Shown in pieces: positions 23,693-31,728 of a DNA stretch of 64,000 nucleotides. Under the pieces are notes generated by a model. That model ran no database searches. It was not told where the DNA came from and worked only from the letters and a program-made list of their open reading frames with translations. Position 1 is the stretch's first letter, and each line of letters begins with the position of its first letter. The stretch is from NCBI RefSeq assembly GCF_009834545.1, contig NZ_CP019427.1, positions 1,261,001-1,325,000 on the forward strand. The letters run 5' to 3'. The position numbers and the translations under genes were made by a program. The stretch is from Pseudomonas sp. S04. Its GTDB lineage: Bacteria; Pseudomonadota; Gammaproteobacteria; Pseudomonadales; Pseudomonadaceae.

Positions 23693-24403
23693 ATGAGCCA
23701 CGCCGTTTCCCGTTTGCGCGCCCAGCGCCTGGCCCGTGCCGTCCGCCCCTTTGTTGCGCGGGGTTCGCGAGCTGAGCGGTGCGCCGGCTGCCGGGTGATC
23801 CCCAGCCATTGCATGTGTGCCTGGCGGCCGACCGTTGCCGCCAAATCGGCCATGTGCCTGGTGATGCATGATGTCGAGCCGATGAAACCGAGCAATACCG
23901 GCTGGCTGATTGCCGACGTGATCGAGCAGACCAGTGCGTTTCCCTGGTCGCGTACCGAAGTCGAGCCGGGTTTGCTGGCCTTGATCGCCGATCCCCAGTG
24001 GCAGCCGTACATCGTGTTTCCGGGGGAGTTTGTCGCCCCGCAGCGGGTGGTGAGCGAGGTCCGGCTGGAACCGGGCAAGCGCCCGCTGTTCATTCTGCTG
24101 GACGCGACCTGGAGCGAGGCGCGCAAGATGTTCCGCAAGAGCCCTTATCTCGAGCATTTGCCGGTGTTGAGCCTGCAGCCCGAGCAACTGTCGCGCTACA
24201 AGTTGCGCCGTTCCAAGCGCGATGATCACTTCTGCACCGCCGAAGTGGCCGCGCTCTGCCTGGAACTGGCCGACGACCTAGCCGCCAGCGAAGTGCTGGA
24301 CGCCTACCTGGACGTCTTCAGCACCCATTACCTGTCAGCCAAGTTTCAGCAGGCGATCGATCCGCTCGACGCAGTCCACGCTCGCCTCAAGCCCTACCTC
24401 TAG
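23693..24403 (+). CDS. tapT: tRNA-uridine aminocarboxypropyltransferase (DTW domain, TapT-like)
   Basis: DTW-domain enzymes transfer the 3-amino-3-carboxypropyl group of SAM to uridine in tRNA (acp3U47 in E. coli by TapT/YfiP). The 236-residue protein has a zinc-type cysteine cluster at Cys30, Cys33, Cys40 and Cys42 (CAGCRVIPSHCMC) and the signature LLDATWSEARKMFRKSPYL, in which the usual D-x-TW is DATW. The ATG at 23693 is preferred over one 18 bases upstream. The gene overlaps the end of the convergent EamA transporter gene by four bases. TapT identity rather than another DTW subgroup is inferred. Confidence 0.82.
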   Translation: MSHAVSRLRAQRLARAVRPFVARGSRAERCAGCRVIPSHCMCAWRPTVAAKSAMCLVMHDVEPMKPSNTGWLIADVIEQTSAFPWSRTEVEPGLLALIADPQWQPYIVFPGEFVAPQRVVSEVRLEPGKRPLFILLDATWSEARKMFRKSPYLEHLPVLSLQPEQLSRYKLRRSKRDDHFCTAEVAALCLELADDLAASEVLDAYLDVFSTHYLSAKFQQAIDPLDAVHARLKPYL

Positions 24404-25299
24404 GTTGTGCTGCGAGTCAGCGCTGGGCTTTTTGGCCAGAGCTGGGCTGCCAGCATCCCGGCCAGCATCAACCCACAGCCGACATAGCCGCGCGGGCTCA
24501 GTTCCTCACCCAGTAACCAGGCCCCGGCAATGGCGGCAAACACCGCCTCCAGGGAAAAAATGATCGCGGCATGGGAGGCGATTGCGTCTTTCTGGGCGAT
24601 CACCTGCAAGGTGTAGCCGATGCCGACCGCAATCAGGCCACCATAGAGGATGGCCGGGCCGGCGGCGATGATTGCGTTGAGCTCGAAGGTCTCCAGGCAC
24701 AGGGCCAGGACCAGGCTGACCACCGCGCAGGTAGTGAACTGCAGGAATGCCAGGCGAATCGGGTCGTGGCGGCTGGCGAAAACGCCCACCAGCACCACGT
24801 GTCCACCCCAGACAAAGGCGCCGATCAATTGCAACCAGTCGCCGGACGCAACCTGGAACTGATCGCCGACGCTGAGCAGGAACATTCCGACCACCGCCAG
24901 AATCGCCCCGAACCAGGTGCCGAGCCCGGTCTTGTGGCCAATCAACAGCCCCAGCAGTGGCACGACGATGACGTAGAGCCCGGTGATGAAACCGGCGTTG
25001 GTCACGCTGGTGAACAAGAGGCCGACCTGTTGCAGGTTGATCCCCAGAGCCAGGGCGAGGCCCATCAGGCCGCCACCGATCAACAAGCCACGGGTCAGGA
25101 AGGGCTCGTGGTGGCTGTTCTGACGGGAGCCACGCAGGACCAGCGGTAGCAGACACAACGAACCAAGCGCGAAGCGCAGGCCGGAATAGAGGAAAGGACC
25201 GATGTGATCCATGCCGCAGGTTTGTGCGACAAATCCTGATCCCCAAATCATCGCGGTGATCAACATCAGGACATCGGCACGCAGGGCTTTGGTCTGCAT
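24400..25299 (-). CDS. EamA/DMT-family transporter
   Basis: The 299-residue product has ten predicted membrane segments in two EamA repeats; the first repeat begins DVLMLITAMIWGSGFVAQ and the second VSGDWLQLIGAFVWGGHVVLVG in outline. Members export metabolites such as amino acids; the substrate cannot be deduced. The ATG at 25299 (MQTKALRADVL) is chosen because the codons before it are not membrane-protein-like and the start of the first segment fits. It is convergent with tapT, sharing four bases. Confidence 0.85.
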   Translation of the reverse strand: MQTKALRADVLMLITAMIWGSGFVAQTCGMDHIGPFLYSGLRFALGSLCLLPLVLRGSRQNSHHEPFLTRGLLIGGGLMGLALALGINLQQVGLLFTSVTNAGFITGLYVIVVPLLGLLIGHKTGLGTWFGAILAVVGMFLLSVGDQFQVASGDWLQLIGAFVWGGHVVLVGVFASRHDPIRLAFLQFTTCAVVSLVLALCLETFELNAIIAAGPAILYGGLIAVGIGYTLQVIAQKDAIASHAAIIFSLEAVFAAIAGAWLLGEELSPRGYVGCGLMLAGMLAAQLWPKSPALTRSTT

Positions 25300-25536
25300 G
25301 ATGGCACTCTTATTAGTTAGCCAGCTAAGATGCCGTAAAGGATGCGGCTTGACCACCCCGGCTTCGCTGGGCATCCTTGGCGCCGATTAGGGTGCGGCCG
25401 AAGATTGAAACGCCGGTTTTATGGGCTCTTGGCGTTGAACGTACCCTGTTGGTTGCGCCTGCTGGTGCTACCTTGAGTTGTTTTGGTGAGGCTTGAATGC
25501 ATCAGGCCTGCCATAAAAAACAGGATCATTTGAACA

Positions 25537-26187
25537 ATGGCCACATACGAAATCCTGATTGCCGATGACCACCCTCTCTTTCGTAGCGCACTGCACCAGG
25601 CTGTCACCCTGGGGCTGGGCCCGGACGTGCGCCTGGTGGAAGTGGCGAGCATTGCCGAGCTGGAAATCCGTCTGACCGAGAAGGCCGACTGGGACCTGGT
25701 GCTACTGGACCTGAACATGCCGGGTGCATACGGATTCTCCGGGCTGGTGCTGTTGCGCGGCCAGTACCCGCAGATTCCGGTGGTGATGGTCTCGGCACAG
25801 GAAGAAGCGTCGATCATGGTCAAGTCCCGGGAGTTCGGGGCCAGCGGCTTCATTCCCAAATCCAGCTCGCTGGAAGTGATCCAGCAGGCGGTGCGTGCGG
25901 TGCTGGATGGCGACGTGTTCTGGCCACCGCAAGCGTTCGAGGCGGTCAGTGTCTCGCCGGAAGCCAAGGCCGCGAGCGAGGGCCTGGCGAGTTTGACCCC
26001 GCAGCAGTTCCGCGTGCTGACCATGGTCTGCGAAGGTTTGCTGAACAAGCAGATTGCCTACGAGCTGAGTGTGTCGGAAGCGACCATCAAGGCCCACGTG
26101 ACGGCGATTTTCCGCAAGCTGGGGGTACGCACCCGGACTCAGGCGGCGTTGCTCCTGCAACAACTTGAGTCAATTTCGCCGCAGTGA
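25537..26187 (+). CDS. erdR: LuxR/NarL-type response regulator ErdR
   Basis: The 216-residue protein has a receiver domain (about 1-125) with the acidic pair in IADDHPLFR, phosphoryl-acceptor Asp in LVLLDLNMPG (about residue 54) and Lys in FIPKSSSLE, followed by a LuxR-type HTH (about 145-210, LLNKQIAYELSVSEATIKAHV). The sequence and the neighbour dgkA match ErdR (P. aeruginosa PA3604), an orphan regulator of ethanol oxidation and acetyl-CoA synthetase genes in pseudomonads. No histidine kinase gene is adjacent. Confidence 0.88.
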   Translation: MATYEILIADDHPLFRSALHQAVTLGLGPDVRLVEVASIAELEIRLTEKADWDLVLLDLNMPGAYGFSGLVLLRGQYPQIPVVMVSAQEEASIMVKSREFGASGFIPKSSSLEVIQQAVRAVLDGDVFWPPQAFEAVSVSPEAKAASEGLASLTPQQFRVLTMVCEGLLNKQIAYELSVSEATIKAHVTAIFRKLGVRTRTQAALLLQQLESISPQ

Positions 26188-26260
26188 AGCCGGCTCATTC
26201 ACGCTTTTTTGACTTTTGTTGATCTAGCTTTCCCACTCCTTTTTTCAGTTGCCTACTCAT

Positions 26261-26623
26261 ATGTCACCTTTCAAAGGCCAGACCGGCCTCAAACGCATCC
26301 TCAACGCTTCGGGCTACTCCCTGGACGGCCTGCGCGCCGCTTTCACCGGCGAAGCGGCTTTTCGGCAACTGGTGTTGCTCAACGTGATTCTGATTCCGCT
26401 GACCTTCATTCTGAATGTCAGCCGCGTCGAACAGGCGGTGCTGATTGCCGTCTGTCTGCTGGCGCTGATCGTGGAGTTGCTCAACTCCGCAGTAGAAGCG
26501 GCCATTGACCGCATCTCCCTCGACCTGCACCCGCTGTCGAAAAACGCCAAGGACATGGGCAGCGCCGCGCAGTTCGTGGCTTTGAGCATGATTGCCCTGG
26601 TGTGGGCGGTGATCCTGATCTGA
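26261..26623 (+). CDS. dgkA: Diacylglycerol kinase DgkA
   Basis: DgkA phosphorylates diacylglycerol to phosphatidic acid in the inner membrane, recycling lipid left by periplasmic glucan synthesis. The 120-residue protein has three membrane segments (about 35-52, 58-76, 99-119) and the family signature ELLNSAVEAAIDRISLDLHPLSKNAKDMGSAA split over residues 70-100, with the catalytic Glu in it. The ATG at 26261 is chosen; a TTG at 26249 is possible. It lies 73 bases after erdR. Confidence 0.93.
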   Translation: MSPFKGQTGLKRILNASGYSLDGLRAAFTGEAAFRQLVLLNVILIPLTFILNVSRVEQAVLIAVCLLALIVELLNSAVEAAIDRISLDLHPLSKNAKDMGSAAQFVALSMIALVWAVILI

Positions 26624-26627
26624 CCCC

Positions 26628-27554
26628 TCAGGCGATGCTCGGCAGCACGATCTCGTCGCTGCGCTGAACCCCGGCGGTGAAGGCGCGGCACAGTTCGAGG
26701 AATTCGCGCATGGCTGAGGTCTGGTATTTCTGTTTGTGCCAGATGAAGTAGAACTGCCGCGCCAGGTCCAGATCCGGGGTTTCCACCGCCACCAGGCTGC
26801 CGCGTCGGAAGGCGTCGCGCAGGGCCAGGCGGGAAATGCAGCCAATGCCCAGGCCAGACTCGACCGCACGTTTGATCGCTTCGGTGTGTTCCAGCTCCAG
26901 GCGGATGTTCAACGCGCTGCGATGATGACGCATGGCCTGATCGAAGGTCAGGCGAGTCCCGGAACCCTGTTCGCGCAGAATCCACGCCTCATGGCTAAGC
27001 TCCTCCATGCTGGCAGTGCCGCGTTGTGCCAGCGGATGCTGGGGCGCGCAGAACACCACCAGCTCATCTTCGACCCAGCTCTGCACTTCGATGTCCGGAT
27101 GGCTGCAGTCGCCTTCGATTAGACCCAGATCAATTTCATAGTGCGCGACCTGTTGCACGATATTGGCAGTGTTCTGGACGTGCAGCTTCACCTGGCTCTC
27201 GGGGTGGCGCTGCATGAAGCTACCGATCAGCAAGGTCGCCAGGTAATTGCCGATGGTCAGTGTGGCGCCGACCGCCAGGGAACCAAAACCGGACTTGCCG
27301 TTGAGCAGGTCCTCGATTTCCTTGGCCTGGTCGAGCAGGGCCACCGCTTGCGGCAACAGCTGTTTACCCAGGGCGTTGAGGCTCAGCCGTTTGCCGGCGC
27401 GATCGAACAATTGGCAGCTGCACTGGCGCTCCAGCTCGGTGATCGAGGTGCTGGCCGCCGATTGCGAGAGGTTGAGCAGACCCGCAGCACGGGATACGCT
27501 TTCCTGCTGGGCAACGGCGACGAAGACTTGAAGTTGACGTAGAGTAAATCGCAT
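26628..27554 (-). CDS. finR: LysR-family regulator FinR
   Basis: This 308-residue LysR-type regulator has an N-terminal HTH (ESVSRAAGLLNLSQSAASTSI, about residues 18-40) and a substrate-binding-like effector domain. It is divergent from fpr, the arrangement of finR-fpr in P. aeruginosa and P. putida, where FinR activates fpr under superoxide or redox stress. The ATG at 27554 (MRFTLRQLQVFVAVAQQ) is the family start; codons further upstream run through the fpr promoter region. Confidence 0.9.
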   Translation of the reverse strand: MRFTLRQLQVFVAVAQQESVSRAAGLLNLSQSAASTSITELERQCSCQLFDRAGKRLSLNALGKQLLPQAVALLDQAKEIEDLLNGKSGFGSLAVGATLTIGNYLATLLIGSFMQRHPESQVKLHVQNTANIVQQVAHYEIDLGLIEGDCSHPDIEVQSWVEDELVVFCAPQHPLAQRGTASMEELSHEAWILREQGSGTRLTFDQAMRHHRSALNIRLELEHTEAIKRAVESGLGIGCISRLALRDAFRRGSLVAVETPDLDLARQFYFIWHKQKYQTSAMREFLELCRAFTAGVQRSDEIVLPSIA

Positions 27555-27566
27555 ATCTATATAACC

Positions 27567-27579
27567 GATAACCCTTATC
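27567..27579. promoter_or_regulatory. Palindrome in the finR-fpr intergenic region
   Basis: GATAACCCTTATC is a perfect 5-base inverted repeat around CCC, located 13 bases from the finR start within an AT-rich divergent promoter. It is a plausible FinR site (LysR-type sites are interrupted palindromes), by position only. Confidence 0.4.
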
Positions 27580-27673
27580 TTAATAATCCATTTAACAGAT
27601 ATTGTCGCTGCCATTAGAATGCGATGCAATTGCGCACAGCGGCGCAGGCAAAATCTCCAGGAGTCCCACGTAC

Positions 27674-28453
27674 ATGAGCAACATGAACCACGAGCGTGTC
27701 CTCAGTGTTCACCACTGGAACGACACTCTGTTCAGCTTCAAGTGCACCCGCGATCCGGGCCTGCGCTTCGAGAACGGTCAGTTCGTGATGATCGGCCTGC
27801 AACAGCCCAACGGCCGCCCGCTTATGCGTGCTTACTCGATTGCCAGCCCAAACTGGGAAGAGCATCTGGAGTTCTTCAGCATCAAGGTGCCTGATGGCCC
27901 GCTGACTTCCCAGTTGCAGCACCTCAAGGAAGGCGACGAGATCATCATCAGCAAGAAGCCTACGGGCACGCTGGTGCTGGACGACCTCAAACCTGGCAAA
28001 CATCTGTACCTGCTCAGCACCGGTACCGGCCTGGCGCCTTTCATGAGCGTGATCCAGGATCCGGAAACCTACGAGCGTTTCGAAAAAGTGATCCTGTGCC
28101 ACGGCGTGCGTTACGTCAACGAAGTCGCTTACCGCGAGTTCATCACCGAGCACCTGCCGCAGAACGAGTTCTTCGGCGAAGCCCTGCGTGACAAGTTGAT
28201 CTACTACCCGACCGTGACCCGCGAGCCATTCGAAAACGAAGGCCGCCTGACCGACCTGATGCGCAGCGGCAAGCTGTTCAGCGACATCGGCCTGCCCCCG
28301 ATCAACCCGCAGGACGACCGCGCCATGTTGTGCGGCAGCCCGAGCATGCTCGACGAGACCAGCGAAGTGCTCAACAGCTTCGGCCTGAAAGTGTCGCCGC
28401 GTATGCGTGAGCCGGGTGACTACCTGATCGAGCGTGCGTTCGTCGAGAAGTGA
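27674..28453 (+). CDS. fpr: Ferredoxin-NADP reductase
   Basis: Fpr moves electrons between NADPH and ferredoxin or flavodoxin, supporting Fe-S repair during oxidative stress. The 259-residue flavoprotein has the FAD-binding block RAYSIASPNWEEHLEFFSI (RxYS motif), the NADP-binding STGTGLAPFMSVI and CGSPSMLDE, and the C-terminal YLIERAFVEK of the subclass found in Azotobacter and Pseudomonas. The ATG at 27674 lies behind AGGAGTCC. It is the target of the divergent FinR. Confidence 0.94.
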   Translation: MSNMNHERVLSVHHWNDTLFSFKCTRDPGLRFENGQFVMIGLQQPNGRPLMRAYSIASPNWEEHLEFFSIKVPDGPLTSQLQHLKEGDEIIISKKPTGTLVLDDLKPGKHLYLLSTGTGLAPFMSVIQDPETYERFEKVILCHGVRYVNEVAYREFITEHLPQNEFFGEALRDKLIYYPTVTREPFENEGRLTDLMRSGKLFSDIGLPPINPQDDRAMLCGSPSMLDETSEVLNSFGLKVSPRMREPGDYLIERAFVEK

Positions 28454-28465
28454 CCGAAGGTCACC

Positions 28466-28565
28466 TGTAGGAGCGAGCCTGCTCGCGATGATCGTCAACG
28501 ATAACGCATGTTTGCCGGGTAAACGCGGTGTCTTCGAGTTCATCGCTGGCAAGCCAGCTCCTACA
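28466..28565. repeat. REP pair (REPIN) downstream of fpr
   Basis: TGTAGGAGCGAGCCTGCTCGCGATG at the left is matched in inverted orientation by CATCGCTGGCAAGCCAGCTCCTACA at the right, about 50 bases apart. This is a typical Pseudomonas REP doublet. I give arms in the call region 28466-28490 and 28541-28565. Confidence 0.88.
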
Positions 28566-28606
28566 AAAAAAGCCCGCGCAGCCTGAGAGGGCAGCGCGGG
28601 CTTTTT
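28566..28606. terminator. Bidirectional terminator between fpr and trmO
   Basis: AAAAAGCCCGCGC pairs with GCGCGGGCTTTTT with an 18-base loop. It serves the convergent genes ending at 28453 and 28619. Confidence 0.85.
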
Positions 28607-28618
28607 CGTTTTTGGCGT

Positions 28619-29317
28619 TTATACCTGCGCGGGAATGACTTCCAGCACACGGATCAGCTCCGGTGTCGGGTAATGCCATCGCACATCCAGATCCCAAAAC
28701 TGCGCGCCATATTCCCGCTCGGATGTAGGAATTTGGTAGGCCGGGCGTGGGTCTTGTGCCAGACATTGCTCGATCAGCTCCACCAGCGGCTCTGCAAGGC
28801 GCTGAGCGTGCTCGTGAGCCTGTTGCAGCGCTGCGTCCGTCCACTGCACGGGAATCAGCTGCGGCGCGGCACTGGCGATGCTGTTGGAGGCTGTGTCGAT
28901 GATGTCGGCGTAGGGGACGTAGGGTTTGATGTCCAGAACCGGCGTGCCATCGAGCAGGTCGATGCCCGAAATCCAAAGGCGATTCGCCTCGACCTTGTCC
29001 AGTTTCACCACTGACTGCCCGATGCCATTGGGACGGTGGGTTGCGCGCGTGGCAAACACGCCCATGGATTTGTTGCCGCCCAGGCGCGGTGGGCGCACCT
29101 TGAGCCGTGGCTTGTCTTCCAGGGCCTGGTGAAACAGGAACAGCAGCCAGACGTGACTGACCTGCTCCAGGCCCTGTACCGCATCACCCTGGTCGAACGG
29201 TGCCACCAGCTCCAGGATGCCCCGCGCGGCCGGGGCCAGTTGGGGCTGGCGGGGAATGGCGAACTTCTCCTTGAAGCAGGAGTGCACAAAACCGATGGGG
29301 GAAACGCTGTAGGTCAT
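28619..29317 (-). CDS. trmO: tRNA (t6A37) N6-methyltransferase TrmO (TsaA/YaeB-like)
   Basis: TrmO methylates t6A37 to m6t6A in threonine tRNAs using SAM through a beta-barrel TsaA domain. The 232-residue protein starts MTYSVSPIGFVHS and has the family blocks GVFATRATHRPNGIGQSVV and LDGTPVLDIKPYVPYAD, followed by a C-terminal extension with YGAQFWDLDVRWHY. The ATG at 29317 fits the family; a further upstream start would add unconserved residues. Flanked by REP repeats on both sides. Confidence 0.88.
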   Translation of the reverse strand: MTYSVSPIGFVHSCFKEKFAIPRQPQLAPAARGILELVAPFDQGDAVQGLEQVSHVWLLFLFHQALEDKPRLKVRPPRLGGNKSMGVFATRATHRPNGIGQSVVKLDKVEANRLWISGIDLLDGTPVLDIKPYVPYADIIDTASNSIASAAPQLIPVQWTDAALQQAHEHAQRLAEPLVELIEQCLAQDPRPAYQIPTSEREYGAQFWDLDVRWHYPTPELIRVLEVIPAQV

Positions 29318-29390
29318 GGTTTGCGGTCGAGGCGGGATAGAGGCGGGCATGATACCCCGATCAGTCTGGATTCAGTTGTGCCTGTACCGG

Positions 29391-29474
29391 CCTCTTCGCG
29401 AGCAAGCCGCTCCCACAGGTTTTGTGTGCGCTCGAGAACCCTGTGGGAGCGTGGCTTGCCCGCGATGGCCTCAC
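29391..29474. repeat. REP pair (REPIN) between trmO and rhlG
   Basis: TCGCGAGCAAGCCGCTCCCACAG at 29396 onwards is inverted against CTGTGGGAGCGTGGCTTGCC at about 29451, with a short centre TTTTGTGTGCGCTCGAGAAC in outline. The GTGGGAGC core is the common Pseudomonas REP type, a different variant from the one at 28466. Confidence 0.85.
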
Positions 29475-29482
29475 CGCCGATT

Positions 29483-30253
29483 TCAGAGACTGAATCCGCC
29501 ATCCAGCGGAATGATGTTCCCGGTCATATACGCTCCAGCAGTGCTCGCCAGACTGATCGCCAGCGCCGCCATCTCTTCCACGCGGCCCCAGCGCTTCATC
29601 GGGATCAACGCCGTATCCTCGGCCAGTGCCAGTTCATCATTACCGATGTGCTGGGTCATCTTGCTCGGGAAGCGCCCCGGGGCAATCACGTTGACGTTGA
29701 TGTGCTGGCTGACCAACTCCCTGGCGAGAATCCGCGACAGTTGGTGCAGGGCGGCCTTGCTCGGGCCGTAGGCGTAGGCCTGTTCACCGAAGGAGGAAAT
29801 CCCGGCGACCGAGCCGATGTTGATGATCCGGGCCGGATTGGCGGCCGAACCGGCCTTGCGCAGCAGCGGCAGGAATTGCTGGATGCAGTTGAACACCGAG
29901 GTCACGTTCAACTGCATGACTTTTTCCCAGCCCTTGACTGGGTAGCTCTCCAGCGGCGCTCCCCAGGTGGTGCCGGCATTGTTCACCAGGATGTCCAGGT
30001 GGCTCACGCGTTCGCCGAGACGACTGGCCAATTGGGCGACGCCTTCTTCTGTGGCGAGGTTGGCCGCGATCGCGTGGCAGTGCCCCAGGGCGCCCAGTTC
30101 ATCGGCTGTCTGTTGGCAGGCCTCGGCGTCGCGCGCGCAGACATACACCGTCGCTCCTGCTTCGACGAAGGCTTTGGCGATCATTTTGCCGATACCACGG
30201 GTGCCGCCGGTCACCAGAGCGGTGCGGCCTTGCAGGGAGAAGTAGGGGTGCAT
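29483..30253 (-). CDS. rhlG: SDR-family beta-ketoacyl reductase RhlG
   Basis: This 256-residue short-chain dehydrogenase has the NADP-binding GGTRGIGK (about 17-24), NNAG (about 90), catalytic Ser in GSVAGIS and YxxxK as YGPSK (about residues 162-166). The N-terminus MHPYFSLQGRTALVTGG and overall sequence match RhlG of P. aeruginosa, an NADPH-dependent beta-ketoacyl reductase once linked to rhamnolipid fatty-acid supply and now thought to affect rhamnolipid and PHA precursors indirectly. No rhl biosynthesis genes are nearby. Confidence 0.88.
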   Translation of the reverse strand: MHPYFSLQGRTALVTGGTRGIGKMIAKAFVEAGATVYVCARDAEACQQTADELGALGHCHAIAANLATEEGVAQLASRLGERVSHLDILVNNAGTTWGAPLESYPVKGWEKVMQLNVTSVFNCIQQFLPLLRKAGSAANPARIINIGSVAGISSFGEQAYAYGPSKAALHQLSRILARELVSQHINVNVIAPGRFPSKMTQHIGNDELALAEDTALIPMKRWGRVEEMAALAISLASTAGAYMTGNIIPLDGGFSL

Positions 30254-30403
30254 GGCGAATCCTGATAACTGAGGGTCACTACACCCTAGTCGTCAGCCGC
30301 GGGAAGCGGAGCCACTATTTTTACCGGGAATGTGCCGCCATACGGGCGGGTCGAGCTGCGGGCGATGGCGTTTAGAAGGGCGCCATCGCCGGCTGGCCGG
30401 CTC

Positions 30404-30868
30404 TTACTGCGGACGGACGCGCAGGGTCAGGCCCTTGAGGAAGTTGCGCAGCAACTGGTCGCCACACGGGCGGTAGTTGGTGTGGCCGAACTTGCGAAAC
30501 AGTGCGCTCAGCTCCGGCTTGGACACCGGGAACTCGGAGGCCTTGAGGATGGCGTGCATGTCGTCTTCCTTCAGTTCGAAGGCCACGCGCAGTTTCTTCA
30601 GGATGATGTTGTTGGTCACCGGCGTTTCGATCGGCTGTGGCGGACGGCTTTCGTCCTTGCCACGCTTGAAAATCACCAGGCCATCGAGGAAATGCGCCAT
30701 GACGTCGTCGGGGCAGAACACGAAACCTTCTTCCTCGTCTTTCTTGAGGTAGGTAACGAGGTCTTCCTTGGTGACGTCCATGCCGCCGAGTTTGATGATC
30801 TCGACGACCTTGTTGTCGCTGATGTCGAGCATGTAGCGCACGCTGCGCAGTACGTCGTTATGAATCAT
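30404..30868 (-). CDS. DUF1456 protein, YehS-like
   Basis: The 154-residue protein consists of two DUF1456 repeats (about 1-70 and 80-150). The first begins NDVLRSVRYMLDISDNKVVEIIKLGG and the second NNIILKKLRVAFELKEDDMHAILKAS, with matching closing blocks FVFCPDDVMAHFLDGLVIFKRG and YRPCGDQLLRNFLKGLTLR in outline. E. coli YehS has the same architecture; the function is unknown. The ATG at 30868 is chosen over one 18 bases upstream because MIHNDVLRSVRYML is the family start. Confidence 0.88.
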   Translation of the reverse strand: MIHNDVLRSVRYMLDISDNKVVEIIKLGGMDVTKEDLVTYLKKDEEEGFVFCPDDVMAHFLDGLVIFKRGKDESRPPQPIETPVTNNIILKKLRVAFELKEDDMHAILKASEFPVSKPELSALFRKFGHTNYRPCGDQLLRNFLKGLTLRVRPQ

Positions 30869-30935
30869 GTGTGCAGTCCTGATCATTCAGCTGTGGGCGT
30901 TGCCGGTACCGGCGACACCGAAATGAGTGGCAGCC

Positions 30936-31646
30936 TCAGAATTTCTCTTTGGCGGACAGATAGCGCCATTGGCCCAGCGGAACCTTGCCGATGGAAACTC
31001 CGCCGATACGGATGCGGCGGATGGCAATGACCTTGAGGCCGACCGCCTGGCAGAGCAGGGCGATGATTCCCGGTTGCGGGTTCTTCATCGCGAAGCGCAG
31101 GCGGTTTTCGTTCTGCCAGCTGGCTTTGACCGCTGGCAATTCCTTGCCCTTGTAGGTCAGGCCGTGGTTCAGGCGGTTGAGGCCGTGGGCGACCATGTCG
31201 CCTTCGACTTCGACCACATACTCTTGCTCGATCTTGCTCGCGTCGGCCGTGAGCTTGCGCAGGATCTTCCAGTCCTGGGTGAACACCAGCAGGCCGCTGG
31301 CGTTGGCCTGCAGGTCGGCACTGACGGTCAGGCGCAGGAAATGCCCCTTGAGCGGGCGCTTGCTGAAACGGTGCTCTTCGCTCAGGGTGTCGGCGCTGAT
31401 CAATTGCTGGGCGCTCTCCACGTCCATGCCCGCAGGAGCATGCAGCAGGATGGTCACCGGCTCCGGCGCAGTGGCCTTGGCCTCGGGGTCGAGCGCGACT
31501 TTCTGGGTATCGACCTTGAACTGCGGCTCGTCGATGACTTCGCCGTCCACGGTGACCCAGCCGCCTTCAATGAACAGCTCAGCCTCCCGACGGGAACAGC
31601 CGACGAGTTCGATGAGGCGTTTGGAAAGACGAATCGGGTCAGTCAT
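30936..31646 (-). CDS. RsuA/RluF-family pseudouridine synthase-like protein
   Basis: The 236-residue protein starts with an S4 RNA-binding domain (about 1-60: IRLSKRLIELVGCSRREAELFIEGG), followed by a pseudouridine synthase fold with a C-terminal IRRIRIGGVSIGKVPLGQWR that is typical of RsuA/RluB/RluF. However, the catalytic motif normally written GRLDxxTxGLLLLT reads ADLQANASGLLVFT here, so the catalytic Asp is replaced by Gln (the nearest Asp is two residues earlier). It may be inactive or have moved the residue. RluF-type rRNA modification is therefore a family label only. Confidence 0.75.
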   Translation of the reverse strand: MTDPIRLSKRLIELVGCSRREAELFIEGGWVTVDGEVIDEPQFKVDTQKVALDPEAKATAPEPVTILLHAPAGMDVESAQQLISADTLSEEHRFSKRPLKGHFLRLTVSADLQANASGLLVFTQDWKILRKLTADASKIEQEYVVEVEGDMVAHGLNRLNHGLTYKGKELPAVKASWQNENRLRFAMKNPQPGIIALLCQAVGLKVIAIRRIRIGGVSIGKVPLGQWRYLSAKEKF

Positions 31647-31728
31647 GACAGGGCCGTAACAAAAAGGGGGCAGGCATTGTACCTGCCTCGCGCCGGTTAA
31701 TCGCGGATCCATTTGCCTTGTGTGGCTT

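Noticed and set aside
23503..24138. N-terminal extension of the secreted-protein frame upstream of 23502
   Set aside because: It runs antisense into tapT; the signal peptide start at 23502 with its ribosome site is clearly the real one.
24571..25149. Plus-strand frame of about 190 codons
   Set aside because: It is antisense to the EamA transporter gene and has no ribosome site or known motif.
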